This document shows, one piece after another, positions 8,954 through 17,775 of a stretch of 64,000 nucleotides of DNA. The notes beneath the pieces were generated by a model. It was not told the DNA's origin. It made no database searches and worked only from the letters and a program-made list of their open reading frames with translations. This DNA comes from Wukongibacter sp050859025 (lineage in GTDB: Bacteria; Bacillota; Clostridia; Peptostreptococcales; Caminicellaceae): assembly GCF_050859025.1 (NCBI RefSeq), contig NZ_CP138200.1, forward strand, positions 6,262,001 to 6,326,000, in the 5' to 3' direction. Numbering within the stretch: the first letter of the stretch is position 1; every line of letters begins with the position of its first letter. Made by a program: the position numbers and the translations under genes.

Positions 8954-10012
8954 CTACGATACTAATACAATTTTTTCTTCAGGCAAATGTAGCCTTACTG
9001 TTTCTCCATCGCTATAGCGATTAGCAGCATGTCCATTTACTATTAAGTTACCTATTTCAGTTTCTACTACATATTGATATTCTTTGCCTAAAAAAGTACT
9101 GATATTAACCCTTCCAGAAATCACGTTGTGTCCTTCTATCTCACCTCCTGTTATGAGCTTAATCTCATCGGGACGTATTGTCCCTTTTATTTCTTTCTTT
9201 TCCAATACTCTATCTGAAATAATCTTAAACTCAGTACCACCCTCAGTAATAAAGTATTTATTAGAACCATCTTGACTTATAGACTTGAAATCTATGAAGT
9301 TTTCAAAGCCCACAAAGTTTGCTACAAATTCAGTTTTTGGACTTACATATATATTTTGTGGCGTATCTAGCTGCTCAATTACTCCTTTATTCATAACCGC
9401 TACCTTATCGGAGATTGAGAAACATTCTTCTTGGTCATGGGTTACATAAACCGTTGTAATTCCAAACTCCTGCTGTATTCTTCTGATTCCAACCCTCATT
9501 TTAACCCTTAGCTTTGCATCAAGATTACTCAAGGGTTCATCTAGGAGAAGTAAATCGGGCTTAATAACTAGGGCTCTGGCTAAGGCAACTCTTTGCCTCT
9601 GTCCTCCCGATAGTTCCTTTGGGAATCTCTGTGCCAAGTCCTTTAGATCAACTATCTCTAATATTTCCTTAACTCTTTTATCAATTTCACTTTTAGATAT
9701 CTTTCTAAGCTTTAATCCAAAGGCTACATTGTCATGGACAGTTAAATGGGGAAACAGGGCATAGCTCTGAAAAACAAATCCAAAATTCCTTTTATGTACT
9801 GGAACTCTAGTATAATCCTTGCCATTAAATATAAACTGTCCTTCCTTAGCCGATATAAAGCCTGCAATCAGCCTAAGTGTAGTGGTCTTTCCACATCCAC
9901 TTGGACCCAATAGTGATATTAACTTACCTTTGTTGACATTTAGATTTAAATCCTTTAGTACTACGTTATTTCCATAGGCAACCGATATATTTTTTAATTC
10001 AATTAAAGACAT
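8954..10012 (-). CDS. ABC transporter ATP-binding protein (PotA-like)
   Basis: ATPase of 352 residues powering the transporter: Walker A GPSGCGKTT near 37, Q-loop FVFQSYALFPHL, signature LSGGQRQR near 135, Walker B LLLDEPLSNLD, H-loop VTHDQEE near 190, and a C-terminal TOBE domain (VISGRVNISTFLGKEYQY, LPEEKIVLV). This belongs to the CUT1/polyamine/Fe3+ ATPase group. It lies between permease and lipoprotein genes, spaced 18 and 14 bases. Confidence 0.9.
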   Translation of the reverse strand: MSLIELKNISVAYGNNVVLKDLNLNVNKGKLISLLGPSGCGKTTTLRLIAGFISAKEGQFIFNGKDYTRVPVHKRNFGFVFQSYALFPHLTVHDNVAFGLKLRKISKSEIDKRVKEILEIVDLKDLAQRFPKELSGGQRQRVALARALVIKPDLLLLDEPLSNLDAKLRVKMRVGIRRIQQEFGITTVYVTHDQEECFSISDKVAVMNKGVIEQLDTPQNIYVSPKTEFVANFVGFENFIDFKSISQDGSNKYFITEGGTEFKIISDRVLEKKEIKGTIRPDEIKLITGGEIEGHNVISGRVNISTFLGKEYQYVVETEIGNLIVNGHAANRYSDGETVRLHLPEEKIVLVS

Positions 10013-10030
10013 ATTAACCTCCCATAACCA

Positions 10031-10816
10031 CTATTTTGTAAAGAAGCTTAGACCTAGGGTTTTTTCAACTATAAGCATTAGCACTGCGGTCATAATCATC
10101 AATACTACCGATAAGGCGGCCACAGTAGGATCAAAATAATATTCAACGTAACTCATCATTTGTATAGGCAAGGTACTTATTCCTGGCCCAATTAAGAATA
10201 TAGATATAGGCACATTATTAAATGAATTTATAAAGGCCAGAATAAATGCAGCTATAACACCGGACGTTACATTTGGCAGTACAATAGTAAAAAATGTCTT
10301 TAAGGGATGTGACCCCAAACTTATAGCAGCTTCTTCGATACTATAGTCAAAGTTCTCAAGACTCGAGGATATTACTCTTATAATATAGGGTAAAATTATA
10401 ATCGTATGTCCAATTAATAGGCTTGAGAAAATTGGAAACTCCTGTTTTATAATTAAGAAATTTAGTAGGGTAAAACCAAATACTATACCAGGAACCAAGA
10501 CCGGTGAAATAAATATGCCTTGGAAGATTTTCTTTCCCTTAAAGTTATAGCGGCTAAGGGCATAGGCAGCTGGTATTCCTATAAGCATTGCCAGACAGGT
10601 TCCTATCACAGCTACCTGTAAGCTTATTTTAAATGTCCTTACAAACATCTCTACCTGAAATATGTTTTCTACCCATTTTACTGTGAAGCCCTTTGGTGGA
10701 AATCTTAAAAAGCTATCCTGTCCAAAGGCCGCACCGGTAATAATTATTAGTGGTGTTAATAAAAATATGTATACAAATACGGTAAATATGGTTAGGATTT
10801 TATTTTTAGTTTTCAT
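10031..10816 (-). CDS. ABC transporter permease (PotC-like)
   Basis: Inner-membrane permease of 261 residues with about six transmembrane helices. The cytoplasmic EAA loop reads EEAAISLGSHPLKTFFTIVLP near residue 165, the contact site for the ATPase. The N-terminal hydrophobic helix and DSFLRFPPKGFTVKWV segment are typical of PotC-type permeases. Seven bases downstream of the other permease gene. Confidence 0.85.
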   Translation of the reverse strand: MKTKNKILTIFTVFVYIFLLTPLIIITGAAFGQDSFLRFPPKGFTVKWVENIFQVEMFVRTFKISLQVAVIGTCLAMLIGIPAAYALSRYNFKGKKIFQGIFISPVLVPGIVFGFTLLNFLIIKQEFPIFSSLLIGHTIIILPYIIRVISSSLENFDYSIEEAAISLGSHPLKTFFTIVLPNVTSGVIAAFILAFINSFNNVPISIFLIGPGISTLPIQMMSYVEYYFDPTVAALSVVLMIMTAVLMLIVEKTLGLSFFTK

Positions 10817-10823
10817 ATCTCTA

Positions 10824-11648
10824 TCACCCCGCCTTATTTAAGCCGTTGGCCAATTTATTTATTAAGGTACTTATAATAAGTGTAGTTATAATCATTATCG
10901 TTGCCACAGCAGCCGCTGTGTTCCAATCAAATAGGGCCATTGCATTTTGATAAATTAATGTGGATAAGACCTTTGCCTTGCTTCCTCCCAGCAGCTGAGG
11001 TGTCGTATACGCTGTGAGGCTTCCAGTGAAAACAAGGATGCTTCCTACTATAAGACCCGGTATACTCAGGGGCAAGATTACCTTTAAAAAGGCTGTCATT
11101 CTTGATGCCCCTAAGCTCTCTGCGGCCTCTGTCAAATCCCCACTGATATTCTCCATCACACCAACTAAGGACATAATCATAAGGGGCAAAAACAGATACA
11201 CTAGACCAACTACAATAGAAAATTCGTTATATAGTAATTTTAAGGGTTTATCAATAATACCAATTCCAATTAATATAGTGTTTATAATACCTTTACGTCC
11301 CAATATTACCATCCAGCTAAATGAACGTACTACAGCACTAGTCAATAGGGGAAATACAGCAAACATTATATATATCCCTCTAGCCCTCTTATTTGTTCTA
11401 GAAATATAATAGGACGTTGGAAAGCCTAGTAAGATTGAGATAGCAGTTGTTATAAGAGCTAATTTAATAGTTCTAAAGTATATACTTAAAAAATATGAAT
11501 CCTTGAATAAATTGATATATGTACTGGCTGTAAATCCCTCTTCTCCTTTAAATGTTCCAAAAATCGTAGTAAAAAGAGGTATTATTAAGAAAATCGTTAG
11601 CACTAGCAACCCAGGTATCAACAACAAGTAAACCCAAGTCTTTTTCAT
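10824..11648 (-). CDS. ABC transporter permease (PotB-like)
   Basis: Permease of 274 residues with about six transmembrane helices and the EAA loop TEAAESLGASRMTAFLKVILP near residue 190. Together with the PotC-like protein it forms the channel of the importer. It is the first transporter gene of the operon, 16 bases downstream of the LacI-family regulator, with which it is probably co-transcribed. Confidence 0.85.
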   Translation of the reverse strand: MKKTWVYLLLIPGLLVLTIFLIIPLFTTIFGTFKGEEGFTASTYINLFKDSYFLSIYFRTIKLALITTAISILLGFPTSYYISRTNKRARGIYIMFAVFPLLTSAVVRSFSWMVILGRKGIINTILIGIGIIDKPLKLLYNEFSIVVGLVYLFLPLMIMSLVGVMENISGDLTEAAESLGASRMTAFLKVILPLSIPGLIVGSILVFTGSLTAYTTPQLLGGSKAKVLSTLIYQNAMALFDWNTAAAVATIMIITTLIISTLINKLANGLNKAG

Positions 11649-11664
11649 ATCTTCACCTGCTTTC

Positions 11665-12654
11665 TTAATATTTCCCTGTACTCTCCCTTGGTCTTAGCTC
11701 GGGAAATAATGTCACCATTTCAGTCTCAGAATCCTTTTCTTTAATTTGACTCAATATTGATTTTATAGCAAGCTCACCCATTCTCTCTAGAGGATAGGAA
11801 ACAGACGTAAGCTTTGGTGTTATGGAAGATGCTAACTCAATATCATCAAATCCAATTATTGATATATCCTTTGGAATTTTTAGACCTTTATAGTTAGCAT
11901 AGTTCAATGCTCCAATAGCCATCAGATCATTAGCAGCCACTACTGCCGAAATATCAGGATTAGAACCGAGAAGCTTTTTCATTATCTTGTATCCGCTTTC
12001 CATTTTAAAATCACCATTGAGAATCAGACTAGTATCAATATCCACCCCTTGGGTTTGCAGTGCTCTTTCATATCCAGCCTGCCTTTGAACAGAAACCTGC
12101 ATAGATTCTGGTCCTGCTATAAATGCAATCTTTCTATGGCCTAGCTTTAATAGGTGTTCAGTGGCAATAAATCCTGCATACTCATTGTTTACAGATACGG
12201 TATTAACCTTTATATTTCTGATTTCACGATCCATTACAACAATAGGAAATTGATCTAGCTTTGCTTTTTTAATTATTTCTTCACATCTATAGGAAGAGGT
12301 ATAAATTATGCCATCAACCTTTTCCTCAACGGAGCTGATTAGCATTTCCTTTTGACTTTTTATCCCCTCAACATTTAGCAGTAAAATATTATAATCATAA
12401 TCGTTTGCAATTCCTGCTATGGCCTTTGCCATCTTACCGAAAAAAGGATTCTCAATATCCGGCACGATTAATCCTATGGTCTTTGTTTGTCTTACTTCTT
12501 CTTTTCTCGTCAAGGGCTTATATCCTAGCTCTTCAATCGCCTCTAATATTCTGTCTCTTGTTTCCTTCTTAACCTTGGCAGTACCGTTTAAAACCCTTGA
12601 AACTGTTGAGATAGAAGTATTAGCTCTTTTAGCTACATCTGTAATTTTTGACAT
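11665..12654 (-). CDS. LacI-family transcription regulator
   Basis: Regulator of 329 residues: HTH at residues 1-25 (ITDVAKRANTSISTVSRVLN), hinge, then a periplasmic-binding-protein-like sensor domain (IGLIVPDIENPFFGKM, VVMDREI, GPESMQVSVQRQAGY, GFDDIELA). The start at 12654 has a AAAGGAG site 8 bases upstream; an upstream in-frame Met at 12711 has none and would put the operators inside the gene. It heads the transporter/adenine deaminase/phosphorylase operon and probably represses it and itself through the two palindromes at 12674 and 12720. Effector unknown; a nucleobase or nucleoside is plausible from the gene content. Confidence 0.85.
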   Translation of the reverse strand: MSKITDVAKRANTSISTVSRVLNGTAKVKKETRDRILEAIEELGYKPLTRKEEVRQTKTIGLIVPDIENPFFGKMAKAIAGIANDYDYNILLLNVEGIKSQKEMLISSVEEKVDGIIYTSSYRCEEIIKKAKLDQFPIVVMDREIRNIKVNTVSVNNEYAGFIATEHLLKLGHRKIAFIAGPESMQVSVQRQAGYERALQTQGVDIDTSLILNGDFKMESGYKIMKKLLGSNPDISAVVAANDLMAIGALNYANYKGLKIPKDISIIGFDDIELASSITPKLTSVSYPLERMGELAIKSILSQIKEKDSETEMVTLFPELRPRESTGKY

Positions 12655-12673
12655 AGTCGCTCCTTTCCAATCC

Positions 12674-12689
12674 ATGAAATTATTTTCAT
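12674..12689. promoter_or_regulatory. LacI-type operator candidate (proximal)
   Basis: ATGAAATTATTTTCAT, an imperfect palindrome about 20 bases before the regulator start and 31 bases from a second, similar site. Confidence 0.55.
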
Positions 12690-12719
12690 GAAACAAGCTG
12701 AAAACTTTCATTATTTTTT

Positions 12720-12733
12720 TGAAAATGTTTTCA
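12720..12733. promoter_or_regulatory. LacI-type operator candidate (distal)
   Basis: TGAAAATGTTTTCA is a palindrome except at its centre, the shape bound by LacI/GalR/CcpA-type proteins. It lies 66-79 bases before the regulator start codon. A global CcpA site is an alternative reading. Confidence 0.65.
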
Positions 12734-12930
12734 TAGTAAGTATATCATACTTTTCAAAAAATAAAAAGATTTTGTAAGATGGACCTCCAAAATCCCCCAC
12801 AAAAATCACGCTAAGACATTATCTAGTAATATAATATATCACAGGAATGGTTAAGAGGGCAGAGCAATATGAATGGAGTAGCACGCATATATGTTATGGT
12901 TGAAAAGAATATTCAGTAGAATTAATAGAC

Positions 12931-13037
12931 ATATAGAGATTCCAGTCAAAACTTTAATTTATACATGTACAAAACTCTCAGAAACACTGAGTATTTGTAC
13001 ATGTATAAATTAAGTTCTACTATTTGAACCCTATATA
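12931..13037. repeat. Dispersed palindromic repeat, family A
   Basis: About 107 bp. Arms AATTTATACATGTACAAAAC and its near-complement TTTGTACATGTATAAATT flank the core CTCAGAAACACTGAG; outer ends ATATAGAGATTCCAGT and ACCCTATAT. One of the most complete copies. In a gene-free gap between the LacI operon and the secreted protein gene. Confidence 0.8.
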
Positions 13038-13041
13038 ATTG

Positions 13042-13081
13042 AAAATCCTTTTTGATATATATTTACATCAAAAAGGATTTT
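13042..13081. terminator. Hairpin downstream of the 13158-14183 gene
   Basis: AAAATCCTTTTTGAT and ATCAAAAAGGATTTT form a 15-bp stem with a 10-base loop, A/T-rich at both ends; it could end transcription on the minus strand after the secreted protein gene. Confidence 0.6.
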
Positions 13082-13157
13082 ATGATTTTTTACATAGAAA
13101 TATTTAGTTATAGATAAGCAACTTCAAGTTTAAATAAATCTTAAGGCCAATTAAAAA

Positions 13158-14183
13158 CTATCTTGGTAAATCAGGATTTTTATATGTCTTAAAGTATGTT
13201 ATACCAAATGGTTTTTGGCGTTTTAATACTATAGTTTTTTTGGCTGAGAAATCAGGTGTTATAATGCCTGCTTTATAAAAAACAGTTAATTGTTTCTCAC
13301 TCAATGAACAAGGAACTATATCAACTATTACCTCATATGTATCGTGGTTAAAGGCTGTATAATACACAGCAATATCATCATTTTCATATTGAGATCCTTT
13401 TGGATATGAAAAAGTCTGTTCTTTTGAGTATTTGTGTGTAACTTCAGTACTTTCTGTTTGTTCTGTTTCCCATGAAATTCCTGCATTTACTTTTATACCA
13501 ATTACATCTTTTACTCCAAAATTAATTGAAGTGTTTGCTGATTGTGAAGTCTTAAATGTTATTGAACTGTATGTTTTATTTATAAATTCTTCTGTCAATT
13601 TCAATATAAGTCCCTTAGGAATTGAAATTAATTTTTTATGATTTACTAAAGGCCCTGCCGCATGTTTAACCATTCTACTGCTTCTTATTCTATATAAATA
13701 AAATCTTCCATCATTTGACTCAATTGCATTTGTAAATCCATCTTGGGAATTTTCGCTATATGGTAGCAATTCATAAGTTGACGCAGGATCCGATGGACCA
13801 TTCCTATTTCCTTTTTTAAATTCTGTAGGGGTTGACACGATATAAAATGAGAGTTCATCCGGAAGACCTCTAACTATTGCTTCTCCTTGATACGCCTTTC
13901 CACCAACAATCGTTGAAACTAACCCTCTTTCATTTAAGGATTGTGTTAATGAATCTTGTAAGCCTGAATATGATTCAAAATGAGGTGCCGATTTCAAATC
14001 TTTTGAATTCCTCACCTCTGAACCGCTATGGTGTTCAATAACACTCTCTGGATCTATGCCATTTTCTAAATATACTCTTTCTTTTTCTACTATAGAGGTA
14101 TTCTTTGCATTGACAGTACTGAAACTAATCAATATCATGATAAATGATAAGGTGATTGATAATACACTATTATACTTTCTCAT
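13158..14183 (-). CDS. Secreted protein, possible beta-pore-former-like domain
   Basis: Secreted protein of about 341 residues; start set at the Met behind GGAGGG (8 bases). Signal peptide (MRKYNSVLSITLSFIMIL...STVNA) with cleavage near residue 28. The middle (about 215-290) has alternating Ser/Thr and hydrophobic residues (SITFKTSQSANTSINFG, VNAGISWETEQTESTEVTHK, then a YSKEQTFSYP segment), a pattern seen in aerolysin/ETX-MTX2-type pore-forming proteins; a short C-terminal domain follows. This is a pattern impression, not a recognised family. No immunity gene or secretion operon is next to it, and no transposase touches it. Confidence 0.55.
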   Translation of the reverse strand: MRKYNSVLSITLSFIMILISFSTVNAKNTSIVEKERVYLENGIDPESVIEHHSGSEVRNSKDLKSAPHFESYSGLQDSLTQSLNERGLVSTIVGGKAYQGEAIVRGLPDELSFYIVSTPTEFKKGNRNGPSDPASTYELLPYSENSQDGFTNAIESNDGRFYLYRIRSSRMVKHAAGPLVNHKKLISIPKGLILKLTEEFINKTYSSITFKTSQSANTSINFGVKDVIGIKVNAGISWETEQTESTEVTHKYSKEQTFSYPKGSQYENDDIAVYYTAFNHDTYEVIVDIVPCSLSEKQLTVFYKAGIITPDFSAKKTIVLKRQKPFGITYFKTYKNPDLPR

Positions 14184-14408
14184 ACTTTTTCCCTCCAAAA
14201 CTTGTCTCATTATAATTTCTATTTTTCATCGTAATATATTACAATATTATTATATAGCACTCCCATTTGGAAAACAATATATATTATAGAAAATTTTTAC
14301 TTTTTTAGTTTTTCACTTGTCATAGTCATATTGATATAACTTTTTGTAGTATAAACAAATTATACGTCAGGATATAGATATACAACATTAAGTTTTCAAA
14401 TATTTTCA

Positions 14409-14446
14409 CAAAAAAAGAGAATTCTTTACAACAAAAGAATTCTCTT
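14409..14446 (-). terminator. Terminator of the M23 peptidase gene
   Basis: On the minus strand AAGAGAATTCTTT and AAAGAATTCTCTT pair (13 bp) and are followed by a T run. Lies 22 bases after the stop codon of the gene at 14468-15802. Confidence 0.85.
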
Positions 14447-14467
14447 GATTACAATTTTTTTAACGAT

Positions 14468-15802
14468 TTAATATTTTACATATTTAGTTGGATTTACAGG
14501 CGTATCATTTATTCTAACCTCGAAATGTAGATGTGGACCAGTACTATTGCCTGTGTTTCCACTCTTAGCTATAGTTTGTCCCTTAAATACCTTGTCCCCT
14601 TTTTTAACAAGCAAAGAGCTATTATGGGCATACAAGGATTTCATGTTAGCACCGTGATCTATGATTATACATTTACCATATCCACCTTTATAACCTGAAT
14701 ATATGACTTTGCCTCCATCGGCTGCGGTAACAGGAGTACCTGTCTTAAGTCCTATATCTATTCCTGTATGTCTTCTTCCCCATCTCATACCAAAGGGTGA
14801 AGTTATTACTCCCCTACTCGTCGGTTTAGAAAATTTTCCAGTTCCTATTCTAGGAGGTGGATCCTTTGTTCCCTTAAGTACTACCTTTGTAACCGGCTCC
14901 TCCGTTATATTCTCTTTCAAGATACTTCTACTTACCTCTATACCATTTTGCTTAGATATCTCTGCTACAACTTCTCGTTCTCCCTTTTTTCCTGCTTTCT
15001 TTACTCTGTAGTCTCCCTTATATAAAACATTCGTGTCTTCATATTCCGTTTCAAAAGCTATATATTCTTTATATTCTTTTATCTCCTTAGTCGCAACCGT
15101 TAATAAAGGCTTAGGTACAACTAGACTTACTTCTTGTCCAATTTGTATCCGCTCAGGCTTAACCTCTGGATTTGCCTTTAATAAGCTATCTACACTAATA
15201 TTATATTTCTTAGCAATAACCCAAAAATTTTCTCCTTTTTCTATCTCATGGATTTTCGTCTCATTCGTTCCTTTTGTTATATAATATAAAATTTCTTCAT
15301 ATTCATCACTGTTTTGAATCTCACTTGGTTTAACAGTTTTCTCCACAATCTTAACATCTTCTTCGAATCCTATGTCTGCTATTTCTGCTTCTTCATCACC
15401 TATATAAGGCTTGATGATGTCATCAAGCAATACTTCTGCCTCGTCCTTTGTTATAAATGCAGCTAAATCTTTTCCATCAACACTAATTACATATGCTGGT
15501 ATGTCTATAGTCAAAACCTCATTCACCGATTCCTTTACATCTGATACACTCTTTAATGCTCTATGTATCTCGGCTGAATCTGAATTACTTTCTAAAGCAA
15601 CACTTTGCCTTTGCGAAGCTCCTGCAAATTTATTATATCCTAATTTCTTAGAATTACCATTAGAAGCAAAAGCTACTACAAAAATTAGTATACAAACTGA
15701 AGATGCAATTAGCAATGTTCTAAGCTTGCTATCATCCTTCACTTTGCCTATTATATTTAAGATTTGTTTTTTCAGACCATCAGAATTTCCTGAGTTAGCC
15801 AT
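14468..15802 (-). CDS. LysM-G5-M23 cell-wall endopeptidase
   Basis: Peptidoglycan hydrolase of 444 residues. One transmembrane helix (about 30-45) anchors it to the membrane. A LysM domain (HEIEKGENFWVIAKKYN ... IQIGQEVSLVVP, about 195-240) binds wall glycan, a G5 domain follows (about 245-320), and a C-terminal M23 peptidase domain has the zinc residues H of RHTGIDIG, D of the same, and HLHFEV. The full set GxxxTGIDIG, YAHNSS and GPHLHFEV is intact, so it should cleave peptide bridges. This type is common in clostridial growth, sporulation or germination. It starts behind GGGGAGAA. Confidence 0.9.
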   Translation of the reverse strand: MANSGNSDGLKKQILNIIGKVKDDSKLRTLLIASSVCILIFVVAFASNGNSKKLGYNKFAGASQRQSVALESNSDSAEIHRALKSVSDVKESVNEVLTIDIPAYVISVDGKDLAAFITKDEAEVLLDDIIKPYIGDEEAEIADIGFEEDVKIVEKTVKPSEIQNSDEYEEILYYITKGTNETKIHEIEKGENFWVIAKKYNISVDSLLKANPEVKPERIQIGQEVSLVVPKPLLTVATKEIKEYKEYIAFETEYEDTNVLYKGDYRVKKAGKKGEREVVAEISKQNGIEVSRSILKENITEEPVTKVVLKGTKDPPPRIGTGKFSKPTSRGVITSPFGMRWGRRHTGIDIGLKTGTPVTAADGGKVIYSGYKGGYGKCIIIDHGANMKSLYAHNSSLLVKKGDKVFKGQTIAKSGNTGNSTGPHLHFEVRINDTPVNPTKYVKY

Positions 15803-16059
15803 ATCTTTTCTCCCCTAGACAATTTTGTTTTTCAATGAGAATTTTCAGAATTTTGTAATATTAATGTAATAATCACTCATATAGTATATCACATTCTTTT
15901 CATGCTTACAATCTTTTCTAATATTCAATTGTGCTGTTTCTCTAGAAAGGTCCTCCTATCTCCTATACAACACTTAAGCTTTCATGATAAAATACATACT
16001 TTTCCATTAGTATAGTAATTATTTTCATATAATATGCTTATTTTAACAATTTTATACTT

Positions 16060-17601
16060 TTAGTCACTTTCTCCCATAAGCCATTTATCAAATACATTCT
16101 TTAAATCTTTATCTGATACCATTTCACATACCTTCATAAAGTCTTCCGTTGTGGCATTCTTATATTTATACTTATCAAAATAAACCTTTAAAACATCAAA
16201 GAATACATCATCGCCCAGCTCAGTTCTAAGACATTCTAAAAACATTGTTCCCTTACAATATACTAAGGCTTGATATTCTCTAGAATTTTTAAAATCACCT
16301 AGTGCTTTCAATATAGCTTCATTTTCCTCAAGTCTATTAAAATTTCTATATAAATCGTAGCCTGCAAGTATCATCTTCTTATATACCTTATCTCTTCTTT
16401 CCTTGCCATATTTCTTTTCATAATATAGTAGAGTAGAGTATTCCGTTAAGGCTTCATCAAGCCACGCCTCCTTGACCTCGTTATTTCCAACTAAGCCATA
16501 CCACCACTGATGGGCTGTTTCATGGGCTATAACATATTCTAATATTTCATCATTTCCCTTGTATATCCCTTCATCTATAAATACAAGCTTAGGATATTCC
16601 ATTCCACCTACAAAAAAATCTGAAGCTGCTACTGAAAAATGCTTATATGGATATTTTCCAAAGGTGTTATTGAATATCTCTAAGGAATCTTTTGCTGCTT
16701 TTAATGAAAGCTCTGCAGATTCATCTTCAAAGTAATAGCTTCTTATGGAGATATCATCTATTTCATCTTCTATAACTTTATATTTGTCGCTTGCAATCAT
16801 AGCAAAGTCCCTTACTTTTGATGCTTCAAAGGTCCATCTATAATTGCCTCCAATACTTTCTTTTTTTATCAGATCACCGGTGGATGCTACTGAATAACCT
16901 GGAGGCATCATAATTACTACCCTGTAGTTAGAGATGTCACTAAAAAATGGATCGCCTATAGGATAGTATGGCTCAAGATTCCAGCCCAAATTATCAATCA
17001 CAGCAGCTATCGGATACCAATTCCCAAGATTAATTGTGTTTTTACCATATCCAAATCTTCCATAGGCCGGCGGAATTTTCAACATAAAATCTATGTATAT
17101 CTTAGTTTTTTCTCCAGGCTCAAGCTCCTTATCTAGATTTACCTTTAAAATCGATTTACCCTTTCCAATTATCAATGAGCTTAAATCATTCTTCGTAGAT
17201 TTTACAGAGCCTATATTAATATATCCTGATTCAAATCCGTCTATGTATGCAAGACCTATTTCATTTTTATCAAAGGGCACAGTTTCCTCATTCTTGAATA
17301 CATTTGGATAAATATGAAAATATACTGCTTTTATGTTGTTTTGTGATTTATTTATATAGGTAATCTTTTCAGTACCTTCTATAACCATTTCTTCTTCATA
17401 AAAGGTAGCATCAATCTCATACTCATTAATACTTTCTATCTCGGGTATCAATTCATCAAAAACTATAATGCTATTTTTGCTTATTCTATATACATTAGTA
17501 CCTAAAAATATTCCTATAATTATAATTATTAAAAATGTCATAATTTTTCTGTATTTTATACCTCTAAATTTGCCAATAATCTTAAATGGAGCCATCTTCA
17601 T
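16060..17601 (-). CDS. Membrane-anchored M1-family metallopeptidase
   Basis: Peptidase of 513 residues with an N-terminal membrane helix at about 17-38. The N-terminal half reads as a beta-sandwich. Zinc motif HETAHQWW near residue 350 followed 18 residues later by WLDEALTEYS gives the M1 (gluzincin) signature; GGMEYP near 330 is the M1 substrate-binding GxMEN-like motif. M1 enzymes are aminopeptidases; an external location is inferred from the anchor. It is shorter than classic PepN (about 850 residues), as are many bacterial M1 proteins. Alone between the M23 gene and a divergent dnaD-like gene. Confidence 0.82.
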   Translation of the reverse strand: MKMAPFKIIGKFRGIKYRKIMTFLIIIIIGIFLGTNVYRISKNSIIVFDELIPEIESINEYEIDATFYEEEMVIEGTEKITYINKSQNNIKAVYFHIYPNVFKNEETVPFDKNEIGLAYIDGFESGYINIGSVKSTKNDLSSLIIGKGKSILKVNLDKELEPGEKTKIYIDFMLKIPPAYGRFGYGKNTINLGNWYPIAAVIDNLGWNLEPYYPIGDPFFSDISNYRVVIMMPPGYSVASTGDLIKKESIGGNYRWTFEASKVRDFAMIASDKYKVIEDEIDDISIRSYYFEDESAELSLKAAKDSLEIFNNTFGKYPYKHFSVAASDFFVGGMEYPKLVFIDEGIYKGNDEILEYVIAHETAHQWWYGLVGNNEVKEAWLDEALTEYSTLLYYEKKYGKERRDKVYKKMILAGYDLYRNFNRLEENEAILKALGDFKNSREYQALVYCKGTMFLECLRTELGDDVFFDVLKVYFDKYKYKNATTEDFMKVCEMVSDKDLKNVFDKWLMGESD

Positions 17602-17632
17602 ACATTATCCCCCCAAGAGTTGCACTCATAAT

Positions 17633-17710
17633 CTATCCCTATTAAAAACTATATGTATGGAAGTGGGCTTTATGTATGTATAAATTAACACTTTTACTTA
17701 AATCTCTATA
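17633..17710. repeat. Dispersed palindromic repeat, family A (left arm shortened)
   Basis: The right arm matches the family (ATGTATAAATTAACACTTTT then ACTTAAATCTCTATA); the left arm is short and diverged. It occupies the divergent gap between the M1 peptidase and dnaD genes. Confidence 0.55.
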
Positions 17711-17775
17711 TTACCTTGTCCATGTTAGTTATGATATAATTACATACAAACAGTATTTATTTGGAAGGTGCTTTT

